Assembly: GCA_030618475.1 (NCBI GenBank)
Contig: JAUXDG010000009.1
Location: 1-24,304 of the forward strand
Length of the DNA: 24,304 nt
Origin: Gammaproteobacteria bacterium
Lineage (GTDB): Bacteria; Pseudomonadota; Gammaproteobacteria; DSM-19610
Direction: 5' to 3'
The notes beneath the pieces were generated by a model that saw only the letters and a program-made list of their open reading frames with translations, did no database searches and was not told where the DNA came from. Shown in pieces: positions 1-7,913 of this stretch (positions within the stretch are counted from its first letter, which is position 1; the number at the start of each line of letters is the position of its first letter). Both the position numbers and the translations under genes were made by a program.

Positions 1-698
1 TGCCAGCCAAACTGGGTTTTTACCGGTTGCTTGGTGTAAGTCCCTTTTTCCATGCCGGCAACGGCTTCGGAGAAGGGGGCAACCATTTGTTTAGGCGAGA
101 ACCAGCCCAATTCGCCCCCGCTTTTGCCGGACGGTCCGGTGGAATGCTGTTTTGCCAGTTCAGAAAAGTCCGCCCCGTTATCCAGCTCGACGATCAGCGT
201 TTTCGCTTCGTCTTCTTCCTTGACAAGAATGTGTCGTGCCTTGTATTCGTCACCGCTCGGCGCCTGTTCCTGGTAGATCTTCTTCAATTCTTCGTCGCTA
301 ACCGGATTCGCCTTCAGTTCGTGCTGAATGGCTGCCGTTGCAATAACAGCGCGGCGCTGCTGGTCGATCTGTAACTGGACTGTGGTGCCTTTATCCAGGC
401 CTTGTGTTTCACCGCTCTGGCGTGCCAGCTCCAGGTTGATGACTTCCTCCAGGATAGCCCGGCGGTCCTGGCCAGCAGGGTTGCCGGGGCGGCGGGCGTT
501 CAGTTGTTGTTCATAAAGATCAACCACATCTTCAGTAATAGGTGAACCGTTTACCGTGGCAAGTACCGGGCTGGTGTCATTAACAGCTGTGGCGGCGGTC
601 GCAGGGCTTTGGTCTGCCGCGTTCAACGGAACCTGGTCGCAGCCCGCAAGCAGCCCGCCCAACCCGAGCGCAAGTGTTAGATAAGCTAGTTTCATCAT
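1..698 (-). CDS. Parvulin-type peptidyl-prolyl isomerase lipoprotein (partial, C-terminus off the left edge)
   Basis: This PpiC/SurA-like prolyl cis-trans isomerase would help fold proteins in the periplasm. The first 232 or so codons are present and the frame is open to the edge. The N-terminus is a lipoprotein signal ending in LLAGC (Cys20), so the mature protein should be lipid-anchored; a low-complexity linker follows. A SurA-N-like helical region (about residues 45-140) precedes a parvulin domain beginning near residue 154 with ARHILVK and continuing through GPSGKSGGELGWF and a Phe/Gln-rich segment typical of the PpiC family. The start is either of two consecutive ATGs (698 or 695), preceded by an AAAGGAC ribosome site. 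It lies 33 nt downstream of bolA on the same strand, so it is probably the last gene of that operon. Family assignment is firm; the client proteins are unknown. Confidence 0.9.
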   Translation of the reverse strand, partial: MMKLAYLTLALGLGGLLAGCDQVPLNAADQSPATAATAVNDTSPVLATVNGSPITEDVVDLYEQQLNARRPGNPAGQDRRAILEEVINLELARQSGETQGLDKGTTVQLQIDQQRRAVIATAAIQHELKANPVSDEELKKIYQEQAPSGDEYKARHILVKEEDEAKTLIVELDNGADFSELAKQHSTGPSGKSGGELGWFSPKQMVAPFSEAVAGMEKGTYTKQPVKTQFGW

Positions 699-731
699 TT
701 TGTCCTTTTATGTGGGGTAAATCGAAGTGAA

Positions 732-1007
732 TCAGTATCCTGTTTCGGCAGGTGTGGATGCCTTGATGCTCAAGGCGTGTATTTCGCTGTGCATGATATC
801 GTCCAACGCATCGTAGACCTGGCGATGGCGTTGAATGAGACTGTTGCCCGCAAAGGCATCGGACACGATTTCAACCACAAAGTGGCCCGCACCACCGGCA
901 CTGGCATGTCCGGCGTGCCTGGCACTTTCGTCGATGATATTGAGAGACCGGGGTGAAAACACGTCTGTGAGGCGTTCACGAATCATGGCAATACGTTCTG
1001 CTGTCAC
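732..1007 (-). CDS. bolA: BolA family protein
   Basis: This is a 91-residue BolA-fold protein. BolA proteins partner with monothiol glutaredoxins in iron-sulfur handling and, in enterobacteria, affect cell shape and transcription under stress. The sequence shows the family pattern: a N-terminal helix (RIAMIRERLTDVF), the NIIDES segment, the HFVVEIVSDAF strand-loop, and the RHRQVYDAL helix containing the conserved RHR. Start is GTG at 1007, sharing one base with the yciI stop (TAGTG), which argues for translational coupling. It is shorter at the C-terminus than E. coli BolA but of normal size for BolA/IbaG-type proteins. Whether it is BolA or IbaG functionally cannot be settled from sequence alone; the SDxFxGxSxxxRHR pattern favours BolA. 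Confidence 0.88.
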   Translation of the reverse strand: MTAERIAMIRERLTDVFSPRSLNIIDESARHAGHASAGGAGHFVVEIVSDAFAGNSLIQRHRQVYDALDDIMHSEIHALSIKASTPAETGY

Positions 1008-1306
1008 TAGGGTAGTACCTTTTTGAAGGGCTTGACGGTAGTCTGTTCATAGACGCCCGCAGCCAGATAGGGGTCAGCGTTGGCCCAGCGCCTGGCGTCC
1101 TCCAGGGAATCAAATTCCGCAACTACCAGACTGCCGGTAAAACCGGCTGGACCCGGATCATCACTGTCAATGGCCGGGTGGGGACCGGCCAGGATCAAAC
1201 GGCCCTCGTCGCGCAGCTGTTGCAGCCGTTTGACGTGCTCCGGGCGAGCGGCCATGCGTTTCTCCAGCGCGTTCGCTGCATCCTGGCTGATAAAGGTGTA
1301 CAGCAT
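1007..1306 (-). CDS. yciI: YciI family protein
   Basis: This 99-residue protein belongs to the YciI-like ferredoxin-fold family (YCII domain). Members are small and cytoplasmic; their activity is poorly defined. Visible family features are an N-terminal strand, the ARPEHVKRLQQL helix with the conserved His, the GRLILAGP turn, GSLVVAEF, and the ADPYLAAGVYE segment with the conserved Asp-Pro-Tyr. ATG at 1306 abuts the yciB stop (TGAATG), and an AGGAG ribosome site lies inside the end of yciB, so yciB and yciI are probably translated in a coupled way. The yciB-yciI pairing is common in Proteobacteria. Confidence 0.9.
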   Translation of the reverse strand: MLYTFISQDAANALEKRMAARPEHVKRLQQLRDEGRLILAGPHPAIDSDDPGPAGFTGSLVVAEFDSLEDARRWANADPYLAAGVYEQTTVKPFKKVLP

Positions 1307-1858
1307 TCAGGACTCCTCTCCCGGTTTTTCATGGTCTTCGATATAACGGCTGAGATAAAAAGCCTGGCCGATCACAAAGGCAAAGGTAATGCCGAGCATG
1401 CCAAACAGTTTGAAATTGACCCAGGTTTCTTCAGGATAGTTAAATGCGACGTAGAGGTTGAGCGCACCGATACCGGCGAAAAAAGCAATCCACAGCCAGC
1501 TCAGGCGGATCCACACCGGACGTGGCGCCTGGATAACATGGCTCATCATGCGTTCCACCAGAGGCTTGTCACCGATCCAGATGCTTGCCATGAATACCAC
1601 CGCAAACAGCCAGTTGATAACGGTCGGCTTCCACTTGATGAATACAGGGTTCTGCAGAAAAATGGTAAGACTACCGAACACCAGCAATAATCCAAGCGTG
1701 ACCAGGTGCATCTTTTCAAAGCGACGATGTTTGAGCCAGAACGCAAAGGTCTGAACCGCAGCTGCAGCCATTGCTACAGCGGTTGCCACATAGATGTCAT
1801 ACATCTTGTAGGCGATGAAAAACAGCAGAATGGGAAAGAAGTCGTAAAGAAACTTCAT
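1307..1858 (-). CDS. yciB: Septation protein A / inner membrane protein YciB
   Basis: This 183-residue inner-membrane protein of the YciB (IspA/IspZ) family is involved in cell-envelope synthesis and septation. Hallmarks seen: N-terminal MKFLYDFFPILLFF with the KMYDIYVAT segment, about five hydrophobic spans, the FIKWKPTVINWLFA segment between spans, the WIGDKPLVERMM stretch, and a charged C-terminal tail after the last span. Length matches the family. It lies 16 nt downstream of the unknown 254-residue gene and directly before yciI, in one apparent operon. No strong Shine-Dalgarno is visible; the region just upstream is AT-rich. Confidence 0.94.
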   Translation of the reverse strand: MKFLYDFFPILLFFIAYKMYDIYVATAVAMAAAAVQTFAFWLKHRRFEKMHLVTLGLLLVFGSLTIFLQNPVFIKWKPTVINWLFAVVFMASIWIGDKPLVERMMSHVIQAPRPVWIRLSWLWIAFFAGIGALNLYVAFNYPEETWVNFKLFGMLGITFAFVIGQAFYLSRYIEDHEKPGEES

Positions 1859-1874
1859 TATTATTTATCTAAAC

Positions 1875-2639
1875 CTAATGTAAGGAGCGGTTGACGCTCC
1901 ATTTTCTGTAATAGCGGTCAATGACCTCCCGCACATGCGGCGGGTAGTTTAGCAAGTCCATCTGTTCCATGCCTTGTGTAAAAAAACCGGCGGCGTCTTC
2001 CGGCAGATGCTCGGTCAGTACCGCAAACGCCTCATCCATGATATCGGGCTGATGGCTGCGCGTTGCCACGATCGCACGGTTCAGGTGCAGAATGCGCCAC
2101 GGCCGGCCCGGATTGGTTTTTTCCAGATCCCGCCGGATCACCGGTGCCGCAGCATCGATAATTTCCCCCATCGCCTGATACAGGACCAGCAGTTCGCCGG
2201 GATCCTGTGTCCGGTTGGCGCTGCGCGCCAGTGCATCCACCACTGGCTCCAGGTGGAGCAACTGCCCCCCGTGACGGGCGATCCAGCGTGCCATGGCAAT
2301 GGTAAACGCCTGTAAGCGGTTTAAAACCATCGAAAGATTGAGGTGATTGGCCCAGTGCAGCGACTGATCGAACAGCTCGAGCGCGTACTCTCCCAGTTCA
2401 GTGACAGCTTCGGGGCTGGCCGGGTTCCCGCTTTGCACCGATTTATCGTCTTTCAGGCTGGCTTCAGTTTGTTGCATTGCGTCAAATAATTGTTGAAACG
2501 TCTCTACCAGCAGCGGTGGTGATGATGAGTTGTCGGGAGCGGATCTGTCCTCACTGAGCTGGTAGGTCTCCAGCATCTCGGCCAGCGGTTCGGCGAGCTG
2601 CTGGCGAAAGGACTGAGACGACGGGTCAGTTAGTTTCAT
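1875..2639 (-). CDS. Uncharacterised helical protein, 254 aa
   Basis: I do not recognise this protein. It appears soluble and almost entirely alpha-helical: there is no signal peptide or membrane segment, residues 1-70 are polar with a Ser-rich linker, and residues 80-250 form amphipathic helices that may be a degenerate helical-repeat fold. It has no cysteines and no evident catalytic motif. The C-terminus is basic and aromatic (DRYYRKWSV). It is the first gene of the minus-strand operon leading into yciB-yciI-bolA-ppiC and is transcribed divergently from the PHP gene. The ATG has no Shine-Dalgarno but sits 7 nt behind a -10-like TACCAT, so its mRNA may be leaderless. The reading frame and position support a real gene; a role linked to YciB or the envelope is only a guess. 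Confidence 0.75.
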   Translation of the reverse strand: MKLTDPSSQSFRQQLAEPLAEMLETYQLSEDRSAPDNSSSPPLLVETFQQLFDAMQQTEASLKDDKSVQSGNPASPEAVTELGEYALELFDQSLHWANHLNLSMVLNRLQAFTIAMARWIARHGGQLLHLEPVVDALARSANRTQDPGELLVLYQAMGEIIDAAAPVIRRDLEKTNPGRPWRILHLNRAIVATRSHQPDIMDEAFAVLTEHLPEDAAGFFTQGMEQMDLLNYPPHVREVIDRYYRKWSVNRSLH

Positions 2640-2716
2640 GGGGTGAATGGTACCGGATTGCGATTAATCCCGCAGGGGAGCAGCGCGGAACAGATGGCTC
2701 CGGTACAATAGAAAAA
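2640..2716. promoter_or_regulatory. Divergent promoter region with mirror-image -10 motifs
   Basis: This 77-bp gap separates two divergent genes. A perfect 8-bp inverted repeat, GTACCGGA at 2650-2657 and TCCGGTAC at 2699-2706, places the same TCCGGTAC(C/A)AT motif upstream of each gene. It yields -10-like hexamers TACCAT (minus strand, 2652-2647) and TACAAT (plus strand, 2704-2709). In both cases exactly 7 nt separate the hexamer from the ATG, and neither gene has a Shine-Dalgarno, which fits leaderless transcripts. No good -35 is seen on either side, so an activator or a shared operator is possible. The geometry is observed; promoter function is inferred. Confidence 0.5.
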
Positions 2717-3568
2717 ATGTGTTGTTACGATTTACATAGCCATTCAACCGCGTCGGATGGCACGCTTGATCCTGCCGGCCTGGTGGAAAAGGCCCATTCT
2801 GCCGGCGTGGATGTGCTGGCACTGACCGACCACGATACGCTGGACGGCCTCGCAGAGGCGGCGCAGGCGGTGTCGGAGCTGGATCTCAGCTTGATCCCCG
2901 GGGTTGAAATTTCCGTGACCTGGCAGGCTATGACCATCCACGTTCTGGGTCTGAACGTAGACCCCCTCAACCAGGCCTTGTCTGATGGTTTGCAGGAACT
3001 GCAGAAAGTTCGCGACTGGCGGGCAGGTGAAATCAGCCGCAAACTGGCAAACAAGGGGATTCCCGGAGCGCTGGAAGGCGCCGATCGATTCCGCAAGGGT
3101 AAAATACTCAGCCGTACGCATTTCGCGTATTTCCTGGTGGAAGCGGGTTACGCAGCATCCGTGCGCGACGTTTTCAAACGTTTCCTGGTAAAAGGCAAAC
3201 CCGGGTATGTCCATAATGAATGGGTATCAATGCAGCGGGCACTGGGCTGGATCCGGCAGGCCGGTGGTTTGCCGGTTATTGCACATCCGGCGCGCTACAG
3301 ATTGACCCGCAGTAAACTGAAGAGACTGGTCGGTGAGTTCCGTGAAGCGGGTGGTGTCGGCCTGGAGGTGGTGTCAGGTAGTCATTCGCGGGACGAAACC
3401 CTGCATATGGGGGCAGTCTGCAGGGAGCACCGCCTGTTCGCATCCTGTGGCTCGGATTATCACGGGCCGGAAAAACCCTGGGTTGAGCTGGGCCGGCTAC
3501 GCCGCCTGCCGGATGCTTGTATACCCATCTGGGAAGCCGAATCCTGGCCGCCCGGGTTAGCCGTATGA
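2717..3568 (+). CDS. yciV: PHP-domain phosphoesterase / RNase AM (YciV family)
   Basis: This 283-residue PHP-family metal-dependent phosphoesterase matches YciV (Rnm/RNase AM), whose characterised members hydrolyse 3',5'-nucleoside bisphosphates and trim 5' ends of RNA. Metal-binding residues visible are H7 and H9 (HSH), D14, H39 and D40 in LTDHDT, E64 in PGVEIS, the IAHPARY histidine, and the CGSDYHGP Asp/His pair near the C-terminus. Length is normal. The ATG at 2717 has no ribosome site and lies 7 nt from a TACAAT hexamer. Its stop overlaps the next gene's start (ATGA at 3565-3568), so it is translationally coupled to yciO. The yciV-yciO pairing is widespread in gammaproteobacteria. Confidence 0.93.
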   Translation: MCCYDLHSHSTASDGTLDPAGLVEKAHSAGVDVLALTDHDTLDGLAEAAQAVSELDLSLIPGVEISVTWQAMTIHVLGLNVDPLNQALSDGLQELQKVRDWRAGEISRKLANKGIPGALEGADRFRKGKILSRTHFAYFLVEAGYAASVRDVFKRFLVKGKPGYVHNEWVSMQRALGWIRQAGGLPVIAHPARYRLTRSKLKRLVGEFREAGGVGLEVVSGSHSRDETLHMGAVCREHRLFASCGSDYHGPEKPWVELGRLRRLPDACIPIWEAESWPPGLAV

Positions 3569-4185
3569 GTCAGTATTTTGAAATTCACCCGCAGAACCCT
3601 CAGCCGCGTCTGATCAGGCATGCGGTGGATATTATTCGCGTTGGCGGTGTGGTGGTGTTGCCGACCGATTCCAGTTATGCCATCGCCTGTCATCTGGATG
3701 ACAAGAGGGCGGTAGAACGAATTCGCCGTATTCGTGACTTGGACAAGAAACACAACTTTACGCTGCTGTGCCGGGACCTGGCGGAGATATCCGCCTATGC
3801 GCGTGTGGATAATTCTGCCTATCGCTTGTTGAAGGCGAAAACGCCAGGGCCTTATACTTTTCTGTTGCGCGCGACGGCGACTGTACCGCGTCGGCTGCAA
3901 CACCTGAAACGGAAGACCATTGGTATCCGCGTGCCGGACCATCCGATTGTTACAGCATTGCTGATTGAACATGCTCAGCCGCTGATGAGTTCGACATTGA
4001 TTCTGCCGGGTAATGAATTTCCGGAAACCGACGCGTTTGACATTCGCGATAAGCTGGAATCTCAGGTGGACCTGATTATTGATGGTGGCAACTGCGGGAT
4101 TGAATTCACGACTGTGGTTGACCTGACTGAACCGGTGCCGCAGCTGATCCGTCGCGGCAAAGGTTCCAGCGAAGGTTTTGCATAG
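3565..4185 (+). CDS. yciO: YciO, Sua5/YciO/YrdC family protein
   Basis: This 206-residue protein of the Sua5/YrdC/YciO fold is related to L-threonylcarbamoyl-AMP synthases that make the t6A precursor of tRNA; the YciO branch itself usually does not replace TsaC/YrdC. Seen are the N-terminal VLPTDSSYAIAC segment, the RIRRIRDLDKKHNFTLLC region, KTPGPYTFLLRA, and the KTIGIRVPDHP and STLILPG elements of the nucleotide pocket. I chose ATG 3565 over an upstream in-frame TTG (3517) because it overlaps the yciV stop as ATGA and matches where YciO proteins begin (MSQYFEIHPQNPQ). It is part of the yciV-yciO-M50-trpS run. Confidence 0.93.
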   Translation: MSQYFEIHPQNPQPRLIRHAVDIIRVGGVVVLPTDSSYAIACHLDDKRAVERIRRIRDLDKKHNFTLLCRDLAEISAYARVDNSAYRLLKAKTPGPYTFLLRATATVPRRLQHLKRKTIGIRVPDHPIVTALLIEHAQPLMSSTLILPGNEFPETDAFDIRDKLESQVDLIIDGGNCGIEFTTVVDLTEPVPQLIRRGKGSSEGFA

Positions 4186-4297
4186 GCGAACTAGTAATGA
4201 CACGAGGAGAGAAATTCAGTGATTCCAAATGAACGACGAGTAACACCGGCTGGCCGCTATCGCTGCTGTTGCCATCGTGTTAACAGGCGCTGAGACC

Positions 4298-4996
4298 ATG
4301 TTACAAGTCAGTACGGTGCAGCAAATTTCAGCCTGGGTGATGCCGGTATTACTGGCCATTACCGTGCATGAAACGGCGCATGGCTGGGTGGCGCGCAGAT
4401 TCGGGGATAAAACTGCAGAGATGCTCGGGCGCCTGACCTTGAATCCAATAAAACATATCGACCCGGTAGGAACCATTCTGGTGCCTGCTGTGATGCTGTT
4501 GCTACCTGGCGGCTTTGTGTTTGGATGGGCCAAGCCGGTGCCGGTGGACTGGCGCAATTTCAAGCACCCCAAGCAGGATATGGCCTGGGTTGCAGTGGCC
4601 GGTCCAGCCTCCAATCTGCTAATGGCGTTGGCATGGGCGCTCGCTGCAAGAGTTGCCCTGGGCTTGTCCGCAGACAACTGGATTGCCTTGCCCTTGCTGT
4701 TTATGGGCGTGGCAGGCATCTTTATAAACACCATACTGATGGTTCTAAATCTGTTGCCGTTGCCGCCACTGGATGGCGGGCGCGTGGTGACGGGCTTGTT
4801 ACCGGCGCCTTATGCCTATCAGTTTGCACGTATTGAGCCCTATGGCTTCTTTATTCTGGTGGCGCTGCTGATGACGGGTGTTCTGAGTATTGTCATGTGG
4901 CCTGTCGTCCAGCTGTTTCTGCAACTGATGGCGTCGGTGGCGGGCATGAAACCGGGGTATCTTGAAACTATACTGTTTGCGTTGATGAGGAGCTGA
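4298..4996 (+). CDS. Site-2-type M50 family membrane metalloprotease
   Basis: This 232-residue integral-membrane zinc protease belongs to the short M50 (SpoIVFB/YfbB-like) family. The zinc motif HETAH is at residues 24-28 in the first span, and the second metal-ligand motif NLLPLPPLDGG lies in a later span; between them are an NPxxH-like segment (LNPIKHIDPVGT), a WAKPVPVDW loop and a conserved GPASNLLMA helix. About five or six hydrophobic spans are visible. No PDZ domain is present, unlike RseP. The start is uncertain: ATG 4298 gives the usual short N-terminus, while an in-frame GTG at 4277 adds seven residues. It ends 7 nt before trpS. The M50 gene between yciO and trpS is a common arrangement; the substrate is unknown. 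Confidence 0.9.
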   Translation: MLQVSTVQQISAWVMPVLLAITVHETAHGWVARRFGDKTAEMLGRLTLNPIKHIDPVGTILVPAVMLLLPGGFVFGWAKPVPVDWRNFKHPKQDMAWVAVAGPASNLLMALAWALAARVALGLSADNWIALPLLFMGVAGIFINTILMVLNLLPLPPLDGGRVVTGLLPAPYAYQFARIEPYGFFILVALLMTGVLSIVMWPVVQLFLQLMASVAGMKPGYLETILFALMRS

Positions 4997-5002
4997 TTTA
5001 CC

Positions 5003-6211
5003 TTGACGAGCGAGTCCAAGAATCGGGTGTTGTCAGGCATGCGGCCTACCGGCCGCCTGCACCTGGGGCACTACCACGGTGTACTGAAAAACTGGGTCAA
5101 ACTTCAGCACGAGTACGATTGTTTCTTCTTTGTTGCTGACTGGCACGCCCTGACCACCCATTACGAAGATCCGCAGATTATCGGCGACAGTGTCATGGAG
5201 ATGGTCATCGACTGGCTGGCGGTTGGTGTTAATCCCGCCAACGCCAGGATTTTCATTCAATCCGAAGTTCCGCAGCATGCCGAACTGCACCTGCTGTTGT
5301 CCATGTTGACGCCGCTGGGCTGGCTGGAACGGGTGCCGAGTTACAAGGATCAGCAGGAAAAATTGCGTGAACGCGATCTGGCAACCTACGGGTTTCTGGG
5401 CTATCCGCTGCTGCAAAGTGCGGACATCCTGATGTACAAGGCCGGTTCGGTGCCGGTCGGCGAAGACCAGGTTGCGCACGTCGAGTTAACCCGGGAAGTG
5501 GCGCGGCGCTTTAATCATCTCTATGGCAGAGAACCGGACTTTGAAGAAAAAGCCGACGAAGCCATCAGGAAGATGGGAAAAAAGAATGCCAAGATGTATC
5601 GTAAGCTGCGCAGGCAGTATCAGGAAAAGGGTGATCAGGAAGCCCTGGATGTCGGCCGCGTGTTACTGGAAGGGCAAGGTAATCTGGCATTACGTGACCG
5701 CGAGCGCTTGTACGGGTATCTGGAAGGCGGTGGCCGCATTATTCTTCCCGAGCCGCAGGCCTTGTTAACGCAAGCCCCCAGGATGCCGGGTCTGGACGGA
5801 CAGAAGATGTCCAAGTCCTATGGCAACACCATTGCACTGCGTGATGACCCCAGGGAGATTGAGCGGAAGCTGCGCACCATGCCGACCGATCCGGCACGTG
5901 TGCGTCGCCAGGATCCGGGTAATCCGGACCTGTGTCCGGTGTTCCAGTTACACGAGGTGTATTCGGATGAAGCCCGGCGGCAGTGGGTCAGGGAGGGTTG
6001 TGTGTCGGCCGGGATCGGTTGTCTGGATTGCAAGCAACCGATTATTGATTCGGTGCTCAGCGAGCTTGCGCCCATTCGTGCCCGTGCCCGCGAGTTTGAG
6101 GAAGATCAGCAGCTGGTACGCAACATTTTGCAGGACGGTGGCGAGGCAGCACGCGATGTAGCGGATGAAACAATGGATGAAGTAAAATCTGCGATCGGTT
6201 TGAAATATTAA
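5003..6211 (+). CDS. trpS: Tryptophan-tRNA ligase
   Basis: This 402-residue class I aminoacyl-tRNA synthetase charges tRNA-Trp with tryptophan. The HIGH-type motif is HLGH at residues 20-23 (SGMRPTGRLHLGH) and the KMSKS motif is at 268-272 (GQKMSKSYGN). It is longer than the roughly 335-residue E. coli enzyme because of a charged insertion between about residues 170 and 255 (rich in K, R and E); the same kind of long TrpS is known from pseudomonads and related gammaproteobacteria. The start is TTG 5003, supported by AGGAG about 10 nt upstream inside the end of the M50 gene; the first downstream Met is too late, since it would remove the conserved VLSG. It converges on chrA with a 17-nt gap and no clear terminator. 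Confidence 0.95.
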   Translation: MTSESKNRVLSGMRPTGRLHLGHYHGVLKNWVKLQHEYDCFFFVADWHALTTHYEDPQIIGDSVMEMVIDWLAVGVNPANARIFIQSEVPQHAELHLLLSMLTPLGWLERVPSYKDQQEKLRERDLATYGFLGYPLLQSADILMYKAGSVPVGEDQVAHVELTREVARRFNHLYGREPDFEEKADEAIRKMGKKNAKMYRKLRRQYQEKGDQEALDVGRVLLEGQGNLALRDRERLYGYLEGGGRIILPEPQALLTQAPRMPGLDGQKMSKSYGNTIALRDDPREIERKLRTMPTDPARVRRQDPGNPDLCPVFQLHEVYSDEARRQWVREGCVSAGIGCLDCKQPIIDSVLSELAPIRARAREFEEDQQLVRNILQDGGEAARDVADETMDEVKSAIGLKY

Positions 6212-6228
6212 GTTTTTTCATGTTCTTT

Positions 6229-7668
6229 CTATAGCAACAGGGAATACCCCAGGCCCACCGACGCGCATGCGACGATAATAGGCACAATCCCGACCTTGTA
6301 TCTAAACAACGCAATGAATGCTGCCAATCCTATCAAGGCCGACAACCATTCAAATGGTCCTTCGAAACCTTGAGGCCAAAGCACGTGATATGCGAAAAAG
6401 ACCGCCAGATTTAGCACGACACCAACCACGGCAGCGGTGATGCCTGTTAGTGGTGCCGTGAATTTGACATCATGCCTCGTCGCTTCAACAAATGGTCCAC
6501 CGAGCAAGATAAAAAGAAAGGAGGGTAAAAACGTGAACAGTGTCGCTACACCCGCGCCGGCAGCACCCGCCAAGGGTAGCAATTCCGGCCCAAAAAGTTC
6601 TTTTGTCCAGCCGCCGACAAAACCCACGAATGCGACAACCATTATCAGTGGACCGGGAGTTGTTTCTCCAAGTGCCAGGCCATCTATCATTTGCGATCCG
6701 CTTAACCAGGCATAATGCTCGACGCCACCTTGATAGACGTAGGGTAAGACTGCATAGGCTCCGCCAAAGGTGACAAGGGCCGCCTTGGAAAAAAACCATC
6801 CCATTTGCGTGAGCGTGCCTTGCCAACCATAAGCGGCAAAAAGGCCAGCCATCACCGCAGCCCAGATTAACAGCCCTGTCAAAGCGAATACGATCAATCT
6901 GCTCCAATTAAATCGTGCATGCGCTGGAACAGGGGTGTCGTCATCGATGAGCGCGGGTCCGTAGGAATTTTCCGAATCCGCATGATGCCCACCCGCTCTG
7001 AATTTATCGGCTGCGAGATGTGAGCCGGCATAACCGATGATCCCGGCCATAAGCACGATATAGGGAAAAGGTATATCAAAGACGAAAATTGCTATAAATG
7101 CCAGTACCGCCATGGCGCGTAGTACATTGTTCCTTAACGCCCTTGAGCCAATGCGGTAGGCCGCAAAAACAACAATTGCGGTGACGGCTGGTTTAATACC
7201 GTACAAAATACCTTCTACTGCCGGCACATCGCCGTATGCCAGATAGACCCATGTCAGGCCAATAAGAATAAATAGTGACGGCAGAACAAATAGAACGCCG
7301 GCTGTAATGCCGCCCCACACACCGTGCATCAACCAACCAATGTAGGTCGCAAGTTGCTGTGCCTCTGGCCCTGGAAGGACCATGGTGTAATTGAGTGCAT
7401 GCAAAAAGCGATGCTCTGAAATCCACCTGCGTTTTTCTACCAACTGCTGGTGCATCATGCTTATTTGACCTGCTGGCCCGCCAAAGCTGATAAATCCCAG
7501 CTTAAGCCAGTAGATAAATGCCTCCCGGAAGGGAACTGGTTCTGGCCGTTCTCGATACTTGTGTGCAATTGTTGACAATTGATTTTTACTCTTATGTTTG
7601 TTGTTGTCCCGTTCACTCCCTCTCCCACCGGAGGGAGAAGGAATGCTCTTCTCCAGGCGTGGTTCCAC
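6229..7668 (-). CDS. chrA: Chromate transporter ChrA, two-domain form
   Basis: This is a long-chain CHR-family inner-membrane transporter of 479 residues; characterised members expel chromate. Both homologous halves are seen: the N-terminal half has LKLGFISFGGPAGQI and VLPGPEAQQLATYIGW, and the C-terminal half has KAALVTFGGAYAVLPYV and GETTPGPLIMVVAFVGFVGG, with about ten to twelve hydrophobic spans. The GTG at 7668 has a GGAG 4 nt away, but the first ~25 codons run through a repeat hairpin (7618-7654); a TTG at 7578 would give an N-terminus nearer to homologues. By eye its GC is lower than that of trpS or scpA, it is on the opposite strand, and it splits a common trpS-scpA neighbourhood, so it is probably acquired. 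Confidence 0.93.
   Translation of the reverse strand: MEPRLEKSIPSPSGGRGSERDNNKHKSKNQLSTIAHKYRERPEPVPFREAFIYWLKLGFISFGGPAGQISMMHQQLVEKRRWISEHRFLHALNYTMVLPGPEAQQLATYIGWLMHGVWGGITAGVLFVLPSLFILIGLTWVYLAYGDVPAVEGILYGIKPAVTAIVVFAAYRIGSRALRNNVLRAMAVLAFIAIFVFDIPFPYIVLMAGIIGYAGSHLAADKFRAGGHHADSENSYGPALIDDDTPVPAHARFNWSRLIVFALTGLLIWAAVMAGLFAAYGWQGTLTQMGWFFSKAALVTFGGAYAVLPYVYQGGVEHYAWLSGSQMIDGLALGETTPGPLIMVVAFVGFVGGWTKELFGPELLPLAGAAGAGVATLFTFLPSFLFILLGGPFVEATRHDVKFTAPLTGITAAVVGVVLNLAVFFAYHVLWPQGFEGPFEWLSALIGLAAFIALFRYKVGIVPIIVACASVGLGYSLLL
7618..7654. repeat. GGGAGA-rich palindromic repeat at the 5' end of chrA
   Basis: The segment contains a perfect 7-bp inverted repeat GGAGAAG (7634-7640) / CTTCTCC (7648-7654) with a 7-nt loop. 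An overlapping, imperfect CTCTCCC/GGGAGA hairpin lies just before it. This type of CCCTCTCCC...GGGAGAGGG element is common as an intergenic repeat in Proteobacteria and, when translated, gives a PSPSGGRG-like peptide, as it does here. It may be a REP-like element at the border of the chrA insertion. Confidence 0.6.
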
Positions 7669-7789
7669 GATTCTCCGGTCGCTGAGGTGCCTCCCGAGTG
7701 GTCCGGGACGTGGCGACTATACTCCGGGCTGTGGATCGATGTGTTCAGGTGTTGATATATTCGTTGTAATTCCTTGTAAAGCAATGTTA

Positions 7790-7795
7790 ATTATA
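7790..7795 (-). promoter_or_regulatory. Possible -10 box for chrA
   Basis: On the minus strand there is a perfect TATAAT in an AT-rich patch about 120 nt upstream of the chrA GTG. The -35 position has only a weak CTACAC-like match. The intergenic span 7669-7981 otherwise holds the palindromic repeat described at 7846-7913 and no convincing gene. Confidence 0.25.
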
Positions 7796-7845
7796 GTACT
7801 AATGCTCCAGGGTGTGTAGCTAAAGAGGCCGTTTCGTCCTCCCAA

Positions 7846-7913
7846 GCCGGAATTCTCACCCATCTTGTTGCGTTGTGGGCTTTATGCCCTTGGTGGTTAC
7901 GGTGGTGAGAGTT
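7846..7913. repeat. Palindromic intergenic repeat, copy A (upstream of scpA)
   Basis: Outer arms AATTCTCACC (7851-7860) and GGTGAGAGTT (7904-7913) pair with one mismatch. An inner GGGC/GCCC (7877-7880, 7886-7889) forms a second stem. The sequence around it (AGCCGGAATTCTCACC, ATGCCCTTGGTGGTTA) aligns with a second element at 10497-10551 beyond rluB, so both appear to be copies of one repeat family. No transposase is present. Confidence 0.6.

Noticed and set aside
3517..3564. Upstream TTG as the yciO start
   Set aside because: It lies inside the yciV coding region and adds residues unlike YciO; ATG 3565 overlaps the yciV stop as ATGA.
4219..4297. Leader peptide or longer N-terminus of the M50 protease
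   Set aside because: A good GAGGAGAG site precedes a GTG at 4219 and a short ATG-AAC-GAC-GAG-TAA frame, followed in frame by LAAIAAVAIVLTG. M50 homologues begin about ten residues before HETAH, so nothing upstream is needed, and the short frames have no support.
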